Positions 47,241-56,139 of a stretch of DNA of 64,000 nt are shown piece by piece. The DNA lies in contig NZ_OX044366.1 in the NCBI RefSeq assembly GCF_943846705.1, positions 248,001-312,000 of the forward strand, written 5' to 3'. How positions within the stretch are numbered: position 1 is the stretch's first letter; every line of letters starts with the position of its first letter. Source of the DNA: an uncultured Pseudomonas sp. (GTDB lineage: Bacteria; Pseudomonadota; Gammaproteobacteria; Pseudomonadales; Pseudomonadaceae). Position numbers and translations under genes: made by a program. The notes under the pieces were generated by a model. The model was not told the origin of the DNA. It searched no databases and was given only the letters and a program-made list of their open reading frames with translations.

Positions 47241-48407
47241 ATGATGGGCGAATTTGATGCCATCCGACCTTACTCCGATGCCGAAGTCCCTGCCGTACTG
47301 GCGCACCTGCTGGCTGACGATGCGTTTCTCGGCATTCTCACTCAGTTCCGCTTCCCGCGCCTGGCCGCACCTTTAGGCTGGCTGCTTAAACCACTTATAG
47401 CCTATCGCCTGCGTGCTGAGTTTCGTGACGTGAGTTCGGTGGCGCAATTGCAAACGCGCATCGCCAGCTATGTCGACCACACGATTGAGCAGGCCACCGA
47501 TGGTGTGAGCTATTCCGGCATCGAGCACCTGCAAGCCGGCCAAGCCTATTTATTCCTCGCCAACCATCGCGATATCGTCATGGACCCGGCGTTCGTCAAC
47601 TACGCGGTGTACCACGCCGGCCTGCCGACACCGCGTATCGCGATTGGCGACAACCTGTTGCAGAAGCCTTTTGTCAGCGACCTGATGCGCCTGAACAAGA
47701 GTTTTATCGTGCACCGCTCAATCAGCGGCCGCCGCGAAAAACTAGCGGCTTATCAGTTGCTCTCGGCCTATATCAATCACTCGATTCGCAATGACTGCGA
47801 GTCGATCTGGATCGCCCAGGCAGAAGGCCGTGCCAAGGATGGGGATGACCGCACCGACTCGGCGATCCTGAAAATGTTTCATATGAGCCGCAAGGCCGAG
47901 CCGTTTGCCGAGGTGATCAACAGTCTGCGCCTGACGCCGGTGTCAATCAGCTACGAATACGACCCTTGCGATCAGGCCAAGGCTCGCGAGCTGTCAGTCC
48001 GTGCCAGCAGCGGCAGCTATACCAAGGCCGCCGGCGAGGACGACCAGAGCATCGCCCTCGGCATCACCGGCTACAAAGGCCGCGTGCATGTGCACTTCGG
48101 CGCGCCTGTGGCGCAAGGCCTGGAAGACAGCAAAGTGCTGGCGGCGGAGATGGACCGCCACATTCTCAGCGGCTACCGGCTGTTCCCCGTGCATTACCTG
48201 GCGTACGCCATGTGGGCGGAGCGCGACCCGGCGCTGGCAGTGCCCAATGTTGCCGAGCTGTTCCCTGCGGCAGAACTCAGTGCGGCAAAAAACGAATGGC
48301 AGCGCCGCCTGGCCAACTGCCCGAGCGAGCAGCAGCCCTACCTGATCCTGCAATACGCTAACCCGGTGCGTAACCAGTACCGGATCAAGGCCGGCCTGCC
48401 TCTTTGA
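47241..48407 (+). CDS. PlsC-like acyltransferase
   Basis: 388 residues. Acyltransferase block I is LANHRDIVMDP (about 112-122; NHRD in place of the more common NHxSxxD of PlsC/PlsB), with downstream IAQAEGRAKDGDDRTDSAIL as the phosphate-binding EGR segment. The C-terminal 120 residues are not typical of PlsC. Likely transfers acyl chains to a glycerophosphate or similar acceptor at the inner membrane; exact substrate unknown. ATG-ATG at the start, either could be used. Confidence 0.85.
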   Translation: MMGEFDAIRPYSDAEVPAVLAHLLADDAFLGILTQFRFPRLAAPLGWLLKPLIAYRLRAEFRDVSSVAQLQTRIASYVDHTIEQATDGVSYSGIEHLQAGQAYLFLANHRDIVMDPAFVNYAVYHAGLPTPRIAIGDNLLQKPFVSDLMRLNKSFIVHRSISGRREKLAAYQLLSAYINHSIRNDCESIWIAQAEGRAKDGDDRTDSAILKMFHMSRKAEPFAEVINSLRLTPVSISYEYDPCDQAKARELSVRASSGSYTKAAGEDDQSIALGITGYKGRVHVHFGAPVAQGLEDSKVLAAEMDRHILSGYRLFPVHYLAYAMWAERDPALAVPNVAELFPAAELSAAKNEWQRRLANCPSEQQPYLILQYANPVRNQYRIKAGLPL

Positions 48408-48423
48408 CGCGGTGACCCCCAAT

Positions 48424-48454
48424 AAAAAACGGCAGCCATTGGCTGCCGTTTTTT
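48424..48454. terminator. Bidirectional terminator after acyltransferase gene
   Basis: AAAAAACGGCAGCC / GGCTGCCGTTTTTT with a 3-base loop between convergent genes. Confidence 0.93.
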
Positions 48455-48470
48455 ATGGTGTGAACCTGAA

Positions 48471-48758
48471 CTACAGCTGGGTACTGAGCCAGGACAGCAG
48501 CAGTGCCGAAGCCTGGCAGGCATAACCGAAGCGATAGAAGAAGCGATTCAGGCGCAGTGCTGGCGCATCAAAGGCGTAGGCCTGCGGCGCCAAGTCGTTT
48601 AACCCGTTGCCGGCCAGCAACCGAGCCAGCTTGCGCTGCTCGCGTAGACCTGTAGCCAACAGCAACCAGGCACCGGCCATGGCAAAAAACAGCGCCAAGC
48701 CATTCAGCCACTGCCCAGGCTGGCTCTCGACCAGCCACCAGAGCGTTTGCAAAGACAT
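48471..48758 (-). CDS. Small membrane protein, unknown function
   Basis: 95 residues from the ATG at 48758 (MSLQTLWWLVESQPG), preceded by GAGG; a longer frame to 48818 is open. Two hydrophobic segments at about 18-36 and 76-92. The pattern LRLNRFFYRFGYACQASALLLSWL near the end is typical of a Pseudomonas-restricted family I cannot name. Ends 17 bases from the acyltransferase terminator. Confidence 0.7.
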   Translation of the reverse strand: MSLQTLWWLVESQPGQWLNGLALFFAMAGAWLLLATGLREQRKLARLLAGNGLNDLAPQAYAFDAPALRLNRFFYRFGYACQASALLLSWLSTQL

Positions 48759-49021
48759 CTTCGACCTCAATTCTGTTAGGCGGGCGAACAATGCCGCGCC
48801 AACCAACACGCCACCCACTCAACCATTGGGCAGTGCAAATACGGTCGCGGAGTCTACCGAAGGAGGTCGCCCTCGCGGCTCGATTCCGACGAATTGCAGC
48901 CACCTTGCGCCATCCGTCAAAACCCTGTCACACACATCAGCCATGGTTGGGCACGCGCGCCACCGCCTGCGCAAAGGCTGTGGCGCGCAGATCAACCTTA
49001 ACCCCCATGGAGGAACGCACC

Positions 49022-49228
49022 ATGCCGCATGCCCACCGCCAAAACCACGACGACCTAAGCGATGCACTGGATGATGTGGCGGCCGTCATCGACGAGCTCT
49101 CATTTAACGTGCAAGACGACCACTGGCTGGTGTACTGCGCCCTGGGCGGTCATGAGCATTACGCCCTAGCAGATCTCGACACACGCCCTGACCTAAATCT
49201 GCCCACGCTGTACAGCGACGCCGCCTAG
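49022..49228 (+). CDS. Small acidic hypothetical protein
   Basis: 68 residues, MPHAHRQNHDDLSDALDDV at the start, with GGAGG eight bases ahead of the ATG, the best ribosome binding site in this stretch. Strongly acidic (many Asp) with several His and one Cys (CALGGHEHYALADLD); a possible metal-binding or regulatory protein, but nothing proves this. A terminator follows, which supports it being a real gene. The 263 bases upstream (48759-49021) carry no gene I can support. Confidence 0.65.
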   Translation: MPHAHRQNHDDLSDALDDVAAVIDELSFNVQDDHWLVYCALGGHEHYALADLDTRPDLNLPTLYSDAA

Positions 49229-49252
49229 CAGCAATGCAGAAGTTGCAGGCGT

Positions 49253-49280
49253 AAAAAAGCCCGGAATAGTCCGGGCTTTT
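49253..49280. terminator. Bidirectional terminator
   Basis: AAAAGCCCGGA / TCCGGGCTTTT with a 4-base loop, shared by the small acidic protein gene and the convergent YajG gene. Confidence 0.88.
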
Positions 49281-49297
49281 CATCACAGCAACAGCGC

Positions 49298-49882
49298 TTA
49301 CTGCGCGAGCATCTGGCCGATGGTCGGGTCCTTGAAGGCGCGGGTCAGTGCATCACTCAACACATCGCTGACCAGCTTGGTGTTGGTCGTCTGGTTTGGC
49401 GCCATGCCGAAGCGCTGATTCAACGACGCGCCGTAACGGCCACTGTAGCGACGGCTGCTGTTCTGCACATCAACCCGGAAGGTCGCGGTCATGTCCGCCT
49501 CAGTCACATACAGACCTTCCTTTGGCGACTGATACTTGAGTTCGGCCAGGGTCAGAGTCAGCTGCGGCGCGTTGTAGGCATTCGCGGTCGGGGTGAAGCC
49601 AAGCAGGCGCACAGCCGCTTCAGCCTGGGCCTGTAGCTTGGGCAGTACATCCTGACCGGTCACGCTGATGGCGCTGGTTTCCGGATACAGGCCGCCGCGA
49701 GTCCCCAGTACGGGCGAAGGACGCCCATCGGCCACTCGCACCACAACCGGCTGGCCCTGGCCAACGGCGGTCAACGGGCTATTGAGTTTGGGTTGTGGAC
49801 TGAGTTGTTGCGGGCTGTGGGCACAACCCACCAGAGTAAGGCTGGCAACAGCCACCAGACCAAACAGCAGACGATGCAACAT
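49298..49882 (-). CDS. YajG family lipoprotein
   Basis: 194 residues from the ATG at 49882 (MLHRLLFGLVAVASLTLVGC) with lipobox LVGC. The mature part has VVRVADGRPSPVLGTRGG and a long polar beta-rich region as in YajG. Outer-membrane or periplasmic lipoprotein of unknown role. ORF extends upstream to 49969 but without a signal. Faces the small 50054 gene across a short spacer. Confidence 0.88.
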   Translation of the reverse strand: MLHRLLFGLVAVASLTLVGCAHSPQQLSPQPKLNSPLTAVGQGQPVVVRVADGRPSPVLGTRGGLYPETSAISVTGQDVLPKLQAQAEAAVRLLGFTPTANAYNAPQLTLTLAELKYQSPKEGLYVTEADMTATFRVDVQNSSRRYSGRYGASLNQRFGMAPNQTTNTKLVSDVLSDALTRAFKDPTIGQMLAQ

Positions 49883-50053
49883 GCTCAACTCTCCATATAT
49901 AAGGGGCAACGTGGCGCGCAGTATAACCAGCACGGCAAATGCCTGACAGCGCTGGTTGTTATGACGCACAAGGGGCTAACAGGTTCCCGTAACGCTCTTG
50001 TCATGCACTTCAGGCATAAGACTTTAGTCTTCTCTGTTCGTGAGTGAATCGCC

Positions 50054-50287
50054 ATGTTCGACCTGCGTAGCCTGCTCGCCCCACGCCGCCCGATGCGCTC
50101 ATTCGCCCTGGTCGACGCCCAGGGCATTTGCACGGCCCTTCGCCAGTCAAGCCAAGCCCCACAAGGCTCTGGCTGGGTTGAGGTGCATACAAGCTGCTTG
50201 AGCTGGCTCAATCGCCCGCTGCCAGTCAGCGCCAGAACCGTGCAGGTCACGCCAGGCTTATACGCCCAGCAAACGCTGGCGGCCTGA
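50054..50287 (+). CDS. Small hypothetical protein
   Basis: 77 residues: RSFALVDAQGICTALRQS and SARTVQVTPGLYAQ. It is the only open frame of this size that does not overlap a known gene, and a long leader follows it. Ribosome binding site is weak (GAGTGAATC). No family recognised; could be non-coding. Codon usage looks like its neighbours. Confidence 0.5.
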   Translation: MFDLRSLLAPRRPMRSFALVDAQGICTALRQSSQAPQGSGWVEVHTSCLSWLNRPLPVSARTVQVTPGLYAQQTLAA

Positions 50288-50740
50288 CCGGCGAAAGAAG
50301 AAAAGTCACGCCAGACGATCAATTTTCCTGCTTTGCCCTTATAATCGCGCCCCGAATATAAGGACGCCTCCTGTTCGGGCCTTGCCGTAACGCTGATGCT
50401 CCACTCATCGGCCGCGCCCCAGAGAGTCGCCCACTTCACGCTGCTTCCTAGCTAGCGCTTTTCCCCACTGTGAAACGCCATGCAGCTTCTGCAACGGTCG
50501 CTTTACGTCGGTGAAAAGCTGGCCGAAGCAGACGTGTTTTGAGGTTCACGACTCCAAAAGAGCGTGGAAAAAACGGTTTGGAAAACTTCACAAGAGTGTG
50601 GCGAAAATGAACGATCTCGCGGTTGGCATCTGCACCCAGAAGCCTGCTTCCTTCAACCCTGAACGTCTCACCGACTGCTGATTGCCTGTTTAGCCTGGCT
50701 GATTAACGTCTATTGAGTGCTGGTTTGCGGAGAAGTGGTA
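50288..50740 (+). promoter_or_regulatory. Long mqo upstream region
   Basis: 453 bases with no convincing gene. It has a -10 TATAAT (50340-50345), a CCCGAA / TTCGGG hairpin (50351-50379) and several AT-rich tracts. If the TATAAT is used, mqo has a leader of about 390 bases, unusually long. A 24-codon ORF (50607-50681, MNDLAVGICTQKPASFNPER then LTDC) sits in it without a ribosome binding site. I cannot assign a mechanism. Confidence 0.4.
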
Positions 50741-52243
50741 ATGGCGCAAAACGAATACGAAACAATGGATGTGGTGCTGGTTGGTGCCGGCATCATGAGT
50801 GCGACCCTCGGCGTACTGCTGAAAGAACTCGACCCAGCGATCAAGCTGGAAGTGCTCGACATGATGAGCACTGCTTCGAGTGAAAGCTCCTACCCGTGGA
50901 ACAATGCAGGTACCGGCCATGCGGCCCTGTGTGAGCTGAACTACACGCCGGAAGCTGCAGACGGTTCGATCGACATCAAAAAATCGGTGTCCATCAATGC
51001 TCAGTTCGAGGAATCCAAGCAGTTCTGGGCCTACCTGGTCGAGAAAGGTCGCTTTGGCTCGCCCAAGTCGTTTATCAGCCCGGTTCCGCACCTAAGCTTC
51101 GTGCGCGGCCAGAAAGGCATCGAGTTCCTCAAGAAACGCTTCAAGGCACTGACTGCTCACCACGCCTTCAGCGAGATGGAATACAGCGAAGACCGTGCCA
51201 CCATGGCCGAGTGGATGCCGCTGATGCTGCCGGGTCGCGACCCGCACGAGCCGATTGCCGCCACCCGTGTAATGGCCGGCACCGACGTCAACTTCGGTGC
51301 CCTGACCCTGCACCTGCTCGACCACCTGCGCCAGCAAAACCAAGCCAAGGTCACCTGCAGCCAAAAGGTCGTTGGCCTCAAGCGCAACGGCCAAGGCTGG
51401 CGCGTCAGCGTAAAGAACCTGGAAAACGGCAGCAGCCGTGAAATTCAGGCCAAGTTCGTCTTTCTCGGTGCCGGCGGTGCGGCGCTGCCACTACTGCAAA
51501 TGTCCGGCATCCCCGAAGGCAAAGGCTATGGCGGCTTCCCAGTCAGCGGCCAGTGGCTGCGCTGCGACAACCCGGAAATCGTCAAGCAGCACCAGGCCAA
51601 GGTCTATAGCCAGGCAGCCGTCGGCTCGCCGCCTATGTCGGTACCGCACCTGGATACCCGCGTCGTCGAGGGCAAGGCATCGCTGCTGTTCGGCCCTTAT
51701 GCGGGGTTCACCACCAAGTTCCTCAAGCGCGGCTCGTTCCTCGATCTGCCGCTGTCGATCCGCTTTAACAATATCGGCCCGATGCTGGCCGTGGCGCGTG
51801 ACAACTTCGACCTGACCCGCTACCTGGTCAAGGAAGTGTTGCAATCGGAAGAGAAGCGCCTGGAAACCCTGCGCGGTTTCTACCCAGAAGCCAAAGCCGA
51901 AGACTGGCGTATTGAGATCGCCGGCCAACGTGTGCAGATCATCAAAAAGCATGCGAAAAGCGGCGGCATTCTGCAGTTCGGCACCGAACTGGTGGCGGCA
52001 CAAGATGGCTCTCTGGCGGCCCTTCTGGGCGCATCGCCAGGCGCCTCGGTGACGGTCTCAATCATGCTCGATCTGATCCAGCGCTGCTTCAGCGAGCAGG
52101 CTAAATCAGAACAATGGCGTACCAAGCTGAACGAGATCTTCCCGGCCATGGCTGATGTTTTGGCCAGCGACGCCGAACGTTTCCGCGAAGTGCAGGCGCG
52201 CTCCGACGCCCTGCTGCAACTGGAGCAAAGCGTTAGCGCCTAA
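50741..52243 (+). CDS. mqo: Malate:quinone oxidoreductase
   Basis: 500 residues from the ATG at 50741 (MAQNEYETMDVVLVGAGI), with GGAG about 9 bases upstream. FAD-dependent membrane-associated enzyme oxidising malate to oxaloacetate with electrons to quinone. FAD motif VVLVGAGIMSATLG, then SSYPWNNAGTGHAALCELNYT, GAGGAALPLLQ and C-terminal LLGASPGASVTVSIML. Pseudomonads rely on Mqo for the TCA cycle. Strong terminator follows. Confidence 0.98.
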   Translation: MAQNEYETMDVVLVGAGIMSATLGVLLKELDPAIKLEVLDMMSTASSESSYPWNNAGTGHAALCELNYTPEAADGSIDIKKSVSINAQFEESKQFWAYLVEKGRFGSPKSFISPVPHLSFVRGQKGIEFLKKRFKALTAHHAFSEMEYSEDRATMAEWMPLMLPGRDPHEPIAATRVMAGTDVNFGALTLHLLDHLRQQNQAKVTCSQKVVGLKRNGQGWRVSVKNLENGSSREIQAKFVFLGAGGAALPLLQMSGIPEGKGYGGFPVSGQWLRCDNPEIVKQHQAKVYSQAAVGSPPMSVPHLDTRVVEGKASLLFGPYAGFTTKFLKRGSFLDLPLSIRFNNIGPMLAVARDNFDLTRYLVKEVLQSEEKRLETLRGFYPEAKAEDWRIEIAGQRVQIIKKHAKSGGILQFGTELVAAQDGSLAALLGASPGASVTVSIMLDLIQRCFSEQAKSEQWRTKLNEIFPAMADVLASDAERFREVQARSDALLQLEQSVSA

Positions 52244-52256
52244 GCTGCTTGGCCAT

Positions 52257-52286
52257 AAAAAAACCGCCTCTCGGGGCGGTTTTTTA
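52257..52286. terminator. Bidirectional terminator after mqo
   Basis: AAAACCGCC / GGCGGTTTT stem with long A and T runs; a second copy on the opposite strand serves the PilZ gene. Confidence 0.9.
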
Positions 52287-52314
52287 TGGCTTGGAAAATC
52301 CGCGGCAGAGGCGT

Positions 52315-52677
52315 TCAGGCTGATGTGGCCATCGGCCTGAAACTGAAGTAGTGGCGCAGTGCATCGACCATCTCAACATAATCGCCAGGTGGTGCCACCA
52401 GGGCGAACCCCGAGTCATAGTAGCCTGGGGTGACATCCTCGCGGGACCATTGGCAGGTGGCCGAGAAGTCGATATAGCGCGGCGCGGCATGCCCTGGAAG
52501 TTTCAGACGCATATCAAAGCGTGCGCCCACCAGCAGGGGCAGCTGACTGATTAACAGCAGACCGTCCAGGGAGACGTTACCGATATAGCCCATGGGCTTG
52601 TCGGTGATGCGATTGAACACCTTCAGGTAATACGGCAACTGATGGCGTTTGATGCTGCGCTGCACACGCTCTGACAT
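52315..52677 (-). CDS. PilZ domain protein
   Basis: 120 residues. RSIKRHQLPYYLKVFN (basic N-terminal block) and GNVSLDGLLLIS, the (D/N)xSxxG part of the c-di-GMP-binding motif; the RxxxR part is recognisable as RSIKR near residue 7. A one-domain PilZ receptor for c-di-GMP, likely controlling motility, exopolysaccharide or another output. A SadC-like cyclase is 5 kb away. Confidence 0.85.
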   Translation of the reverse strand: MSERVQRSIKRHQLPYYLKVFNRITDKPMGYIGNVSLDGLLLISQLPLLVGARFDMRLKLPGHAAPRYIDFSATCQWSREDVTPGYYDSGFALVAPPGDYVEMVDALRHYFSFRPMATSA

Positions 52678-52737
52678 AGTGGCAAATCGCTATATACGGC
52701 CATTGAGTATGGCCTCACTACTGCGCTTAAACCAGTT

Positions 52738-53160
52738 TCAGGTACAGCGTTCGGCCACCCGGCTCTGCAATTGCTGACGAGCGCTATCGACCTGCTCATC
52801 GCTGTAATAACTGCGCTGGCCGTCCGCTGCGTTGCGGTAATAACTCCGCCCTTCAGGAATTGCGGCTAATCTGCCGCGCAGTTGACGGCACTCCTCGGCA
52901 CGCTTGGCGTGGCGCTCTGCGGCGACCTGTGAGGCCTGCGCCTGCTCTTCACGGCGGGCATCGTAAAACCGATTGGTGCGCTCTTCCCGCTCACGGGTCA
53001 GTTGGTCACGCTCAACCACCTGCGGCTTCACTTCAACCTTTTCAGCGCCCGCCACCGCCGGGCGTTGGCCGAAATGCACCTGGCCATTGGCATCAGTCCA
53101 GCGATAGATTTCCGCAGCAGCCAATCCTGGCAATAACAACAAGCATAACAACACGCGCAT
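52738..53160 (-). CDS. DUF4124 secreted protein
   Basis: 140 residues. Signal peptide (MRVLLCLLLLPGLAAA) then DUF4124: EIYRWTDANGQVHFGQRPAV. The central part is a charged coiled coil (QVVERDQLTREREERTNRF, then KRAEECRQLRGRL). Probably periplasmic; function unknown. It ends 61 bases upstream of the PilZ gene start and may share a transcript with it. Confidence 0.88.
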   Translation of the reverse strand: MRVLLCLLLLPGLAAAEIYRWTDANGQVHFGQRPAVAGAEKVEVKPQVVERDQLTREREERTNRFYDARREEQAQASQVAAERHAKRAEECRQLRGRLAAIPEGRSYYRNAADGQRSYYSDEQVDSARQQLQSRVAERCT

Positions 53161-53228
53161 GGATTCCCTCCCGTAAAGCCTCAGCTTACTGCCGAGACCG
53201 ACCTTCTGTCAGCGCTGACGACCAGCGG

Positions 53229-53603
53229 TCAAGGCTTGGCCGGGCTGACCTTAACCGCCACATCAACACCCTCGTGCCCGAGCTGACGCAAGGTGTTCAT
53301 ACGCGCACGGGCCCGGTAAGCATACTCGCTGGCCGGGTAATGGCTGGTGATGAACTGGTAAGTCTGCATGGCATCGACGAACAGCGCCTGGCGCTCCAGG
53401 CACTGACCACGCAGCAGGGAGATCTCCGGCTGCATATAACGCCGCGACCGACTGTTACGCTCGGCCTTGGATAACGACAAGATGGCCGCCTCGCACTCAC
53501 CGCGATCATAAGCCTCGTAGGCGTTATTCAGGTGATGATCGAACGAGTAACGGTTGCACCCCGTCACCCCCACGACCAGCAGAACAATCAACAGTATGCG
53601 CAT
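53229..53603 (-). CDS. Small lipoprotein with TPR-like helices
   Basis: 124 residues from the ATG at 53603, with GGAGGAG just upstream. Signal MRILLIVLLVVGVTGC (lipobox VTGC). The rest is helical with TPR-like spacing (NNAYEAYDRGECEAAILSLSKAE, then GQCLERQALFVDAMQTYQFI). Similar short lipoproteins precede pykA in pseudomonads. Function unknown, likely envelope. Confidence 0.78.
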   Translation of the reverse strand: MRILLIVLLVVGVTGCNRYSFDHHLNNAYEAYDRGECEAAILSLSKAERNSRSRRYMQPEISLLRGQCLERQALFVDAMQTYQFITSHYPASEYAYRARARMNTLRQLGHEGVDVAVKVSPAKP

Positions 53604-53775
53604 AAACTTCTCCTCCAATGTGCAGTGTATCGACTGCCCCGGAAATTTCTGCAGCTCCTTATGCCTCAATCGATCCTGCCGCGTCACTTGGCCGCCGGAG
53701 GTAGTGCAGCGGAACAATGACTACAGGGTTGCGGCATAGTAGCCTCGTCTGCAGTTGCCATTCAGGAGTCTGTGC

Positions 53776-55227
53776 ATGACCGTTCGCCGCACCAAAATCG
53801 TCGCCACCCTCGGCCCATCGAGCAACAGCCCCGAGGTTCTTGAACAACTGATCATCGCTGGCCTGGATGTAGCCCGCCTGAACTTCTCCCACGGCTCGCC
53901 CGACGAACATAAAGCCCGCGCCAAACTGGTGCGTGAGCTGGCGGCCAAACACGGTCGCCATGTGGCCCTACTCGGAGACCTGCAAGGCCCGAAAATCCGT
54001 ATCGCCAAATTCGCCAACAAGCGTATTGAGCTCAAGCTCGGCGATCGCTTCACCTTCTCCACCAGCCACCCGCTCACCGCCGGTACGCAAGAAATAGTCG
54101 GCATCGACTACCCGGATCTGGTCAAGGATTGCGGCGTCGGTGACGAATTGCTGCTCGACGACGGCCGTGTGGTCATGCGCGTCGAAAGCGCCACGGCTGA
54201 TGCCCTGCACTGTGAAGTGATCATCGGCGGCCCGCTGTCCGACCACAAAGGCATCAACCGTCGTGGTGGCGGCCTGACCGCGCCCGCACTGACCGAGAAA
54301 GACAAAGCCGACATCAAGCTAGCGGCCGAGATGCAGCTGGATTACCTCGCTGTATCCTTCCCGCGTGACGCCGACGACATGCACTACGCGCGCAAGCTGC
54401 GTGACGAAGCCGGCGGTACGGCCTGGCTGGTAGCAAAAATCGAGCGTGCCGAAGCGGTCGCCGACGACGAAACCCTCGACGGTTTGATCCGCGCCAGTGA
54501 CGCGGTGATGGTTGCCCGTGGCGATCTGGGCGTGGAAATCGGCGACGCCGAGCTGTGCGGCATCCAGAAAAAAATCATTCTGCACGCCCGTCGCCACAAC
54601 AAGGCAGTGATCACGGCGACGCAGATGATGGAGTCGATGATCCAGAACCCGATGCCGACTCGTGCGGAAGTTTCCGACGTGGCTAACGCCGTGCTCGACT
54701 ACACCGATGCGGTGATGCTCTCGGCGGAAAGCGCCGCCGGTGCCTACCCGCTGGAAGCGGTGCAAGCCATGGCGCGCATCTGCCTGGGCGCGGAAAAACA
54801 CCCGACCAGCAAAAAATCCAGCCACCGCATGGGCACCGAGTTCGAGCGCTGCGACGAAAGCATTGCCCTGGCGGCCATGTACACGGCCAACCACTTCCCC
54901 GGTGTGAAAGCGATTATCGCCCTCACCGAAAGTGGCTATACGCCGTTGATCATGTCGCGTATCCGCTCCTCGGTGCCGATCTTCGCCTTCTCCCCGCACC
55001 GCGAAACCCAGGCCCGCGCAGCCATGTTCCGCGGCGTCTACACCGTGCCGTTCGACCCAGCGGCGCTGCAACCGGCTGACGTCAGCCAGGCGGCGGTGGA
55101 CGAACTGCTCAAGCGCGGCGTGGTACAGGCCGGTGATTGGGTGATCCTGACCAAGGGCGACAGTTACCACACCATCGGTGGCACCAACACCATGAAACTG
55201 CTGCATGTGGGTGAAGCGCTGGTGTAG
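53776..55227 (+). CDS. pyk: Pyruvate kinase
   Basis: 483 residues from the ATG at 53776 (MTVRRTKIVATLGPSS), the length of pseudomonad PykA. Converts PEP and ADP to pyruvate and ATP. Active-site segments RLNFSHGSPDEHK, DLQGPKIRI, IAKIERAEAV and ATQMMESMIQNPMPTRAEVSDVANAV (read in parts) with the catalytic Lys in AKIE. Divergent from the TPR lipoprotein; terminator follows. Confidence 0.97.
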   Translation: MTVRRTKIVATLGPSSNSPEVLEQLIIAGLDVARLNFSHGSPDEHKARAKLVRELAAKHGRHVALLGDLQGPKIRIAKFANKRIELKLGDRFTFSTSHPLTAGTQEIVGIDYPDLVKDCGVGDELLLDDGRVVMRVESATADALHCEVIIGGPLSDHKGINRRGGGLTAPALTEKDKADIKLAAEMQLDYLAVSFPRDADDMHYARKLRDEAGGTAWLVAKIERAEAVADDETLDGLIRASDAVMVARGDLGVEIGDAELCGIQKKIILHARRHNKAVITATQMMESMIQNPMPTRAEVSDVANAVLDYTDAVMLSAESAAGAYPLEAVQAMARICLGAEKHPTSKKSSHRMGTEFERCDESIALAAMYTANHFPGVKAIIALTESGYTPLIMSRIRSSVPIFAFSPHRETQARAAMFRGVYTVPFDPAALQPADVSQAAVDELLKRGVVQAGDWVILTKGDSYHTIGGTNTMKLLHVGEALV

Positions 55228-55275
55228 AGCCTGTTCAAGATCGTAACAAGGCTCTAGGGCTAGTCAGTGCAACGT

Positions 55276-55305
55276 AAAAGGCCGCTCATTCGAGCGGCCT
55301 TTTTC
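55276..55305. terminator. Bidirectional terminator after pyk
   Basis: AAAAGGCCGCTC / GAGCGGCCTTTTT with a 4-base loop, between convergent pyk and the enoyl-CoA hydratase gene. Confidence 0.93.
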
Positions 55306-55319
55306 TTGGTTTCGGCGTA

Positions 55320-56093
55320 TCAGGCAAACTTGCTGAAGTCCGGCGTGCGCCGCTGCATAAAGGCCGTCAAGGCTTCAATGGCCTCTGGTGAGCGCAGCCG
55401 TTGACCGAACAACGCGCCTTCCTCCTCGATCACTTGACGCAGCTGCTCACGATCCGGTGCACGCATCAGGCGCTTGCTGTCCGCCACAGCGGCCGGCGCC
55501 AGTTGCTGAAAGCGCAGAGCCATCTCCCGCGCCTTGGCCAAGGTTTCAGCGCCATCTTCCAGCGCCTGGTTGGCAATCCCCCAAGCGGCGGCCTGCTCAC
55601 CGGTGAAACTCTCTCCCAGCAACAACAATTCGGCGGCGCGCGCGTGACCAAGCAAGCGCGGCAGAATCAGGCTGGAGCCGTACTCGGGGCACAGCCCTAG
55701 GTTAACGAATGGCATTTTCAGCTTCGCCCCACGGCCGACATATACCAGGTCGCAGTGCAGCAGCATGGTCGTGCCAATGCCCACGGCCGGGCCGTTAACC
55801 GCTGCCACCACTGGCTTGCTGAACTCGAACAGCGCCTGCATAAACTGGAACACTTCGCTGTTCAGCCCGCTAGGCGGTGCCTGCACAAAGTCGGCGACAT
55901 CATTGCCGCTGGTAAAGCAGCTTTCACCGCCGGTGATCATTACCGCACGCACACTGTTATCTTGATCGGCCTGCGCCAGCACCTCAGCCATGCCGCTGTA
56001 CATAGCCCGGGTCAGGGCATTTTTCTTATCGGGACGGTGCATGCGTAAGGTCAGCAGCCCTTGTTCACGCTCAACCTGCAGATGCTCACTCAT
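55320..56093 (-). CDS. Enoyl-CoA hydratase/isomerase
   Basis: 257 residues, crotonase fold. Oxyanion-hole segments GGESCFTSGNDVADF and AVNGPAVGIGTTMLLHCD; the usual catalytic Glu pair region reads FVNLGLCPEYGSSLILPR, so one Glu (Glu in PEYGSS) is retained. Acts on an acyl-CoA; the substrate is not inferable. Third gene of the sadC-like/ferredoxin reductase/hydratase unit, in PAO1 order PA4330-PA4332. Confidence 0.9.
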   Translation of the reverse strand: MSEHLQVEREQGLLTLRMHRPDKKNALTRAMYSGMAEVLAQADQDNSVRAVMITGGESCFTSGNDVADFVQAPPSGLNSEVFQFMQALFEFSKPVVAAVNGPAVGIGTTMLLHCDLVYVGRGAKLKMPFVNLGLCPEYGSSLILPRLLGHARAAELLLLGESFTGEQAAAWGIANQALEDGAETLAKAREMALRFQQLAPAAVADSKRLMRAPDREQLRQVIEEEGALFGQRLRSPEAIEALTAFMQRRTPDFSKFA

Positions 56094-56139
56094 TATTGCT
56101 CCTCACGGCAGACCCCACCCGCGCAGGCAACCTTAACGG

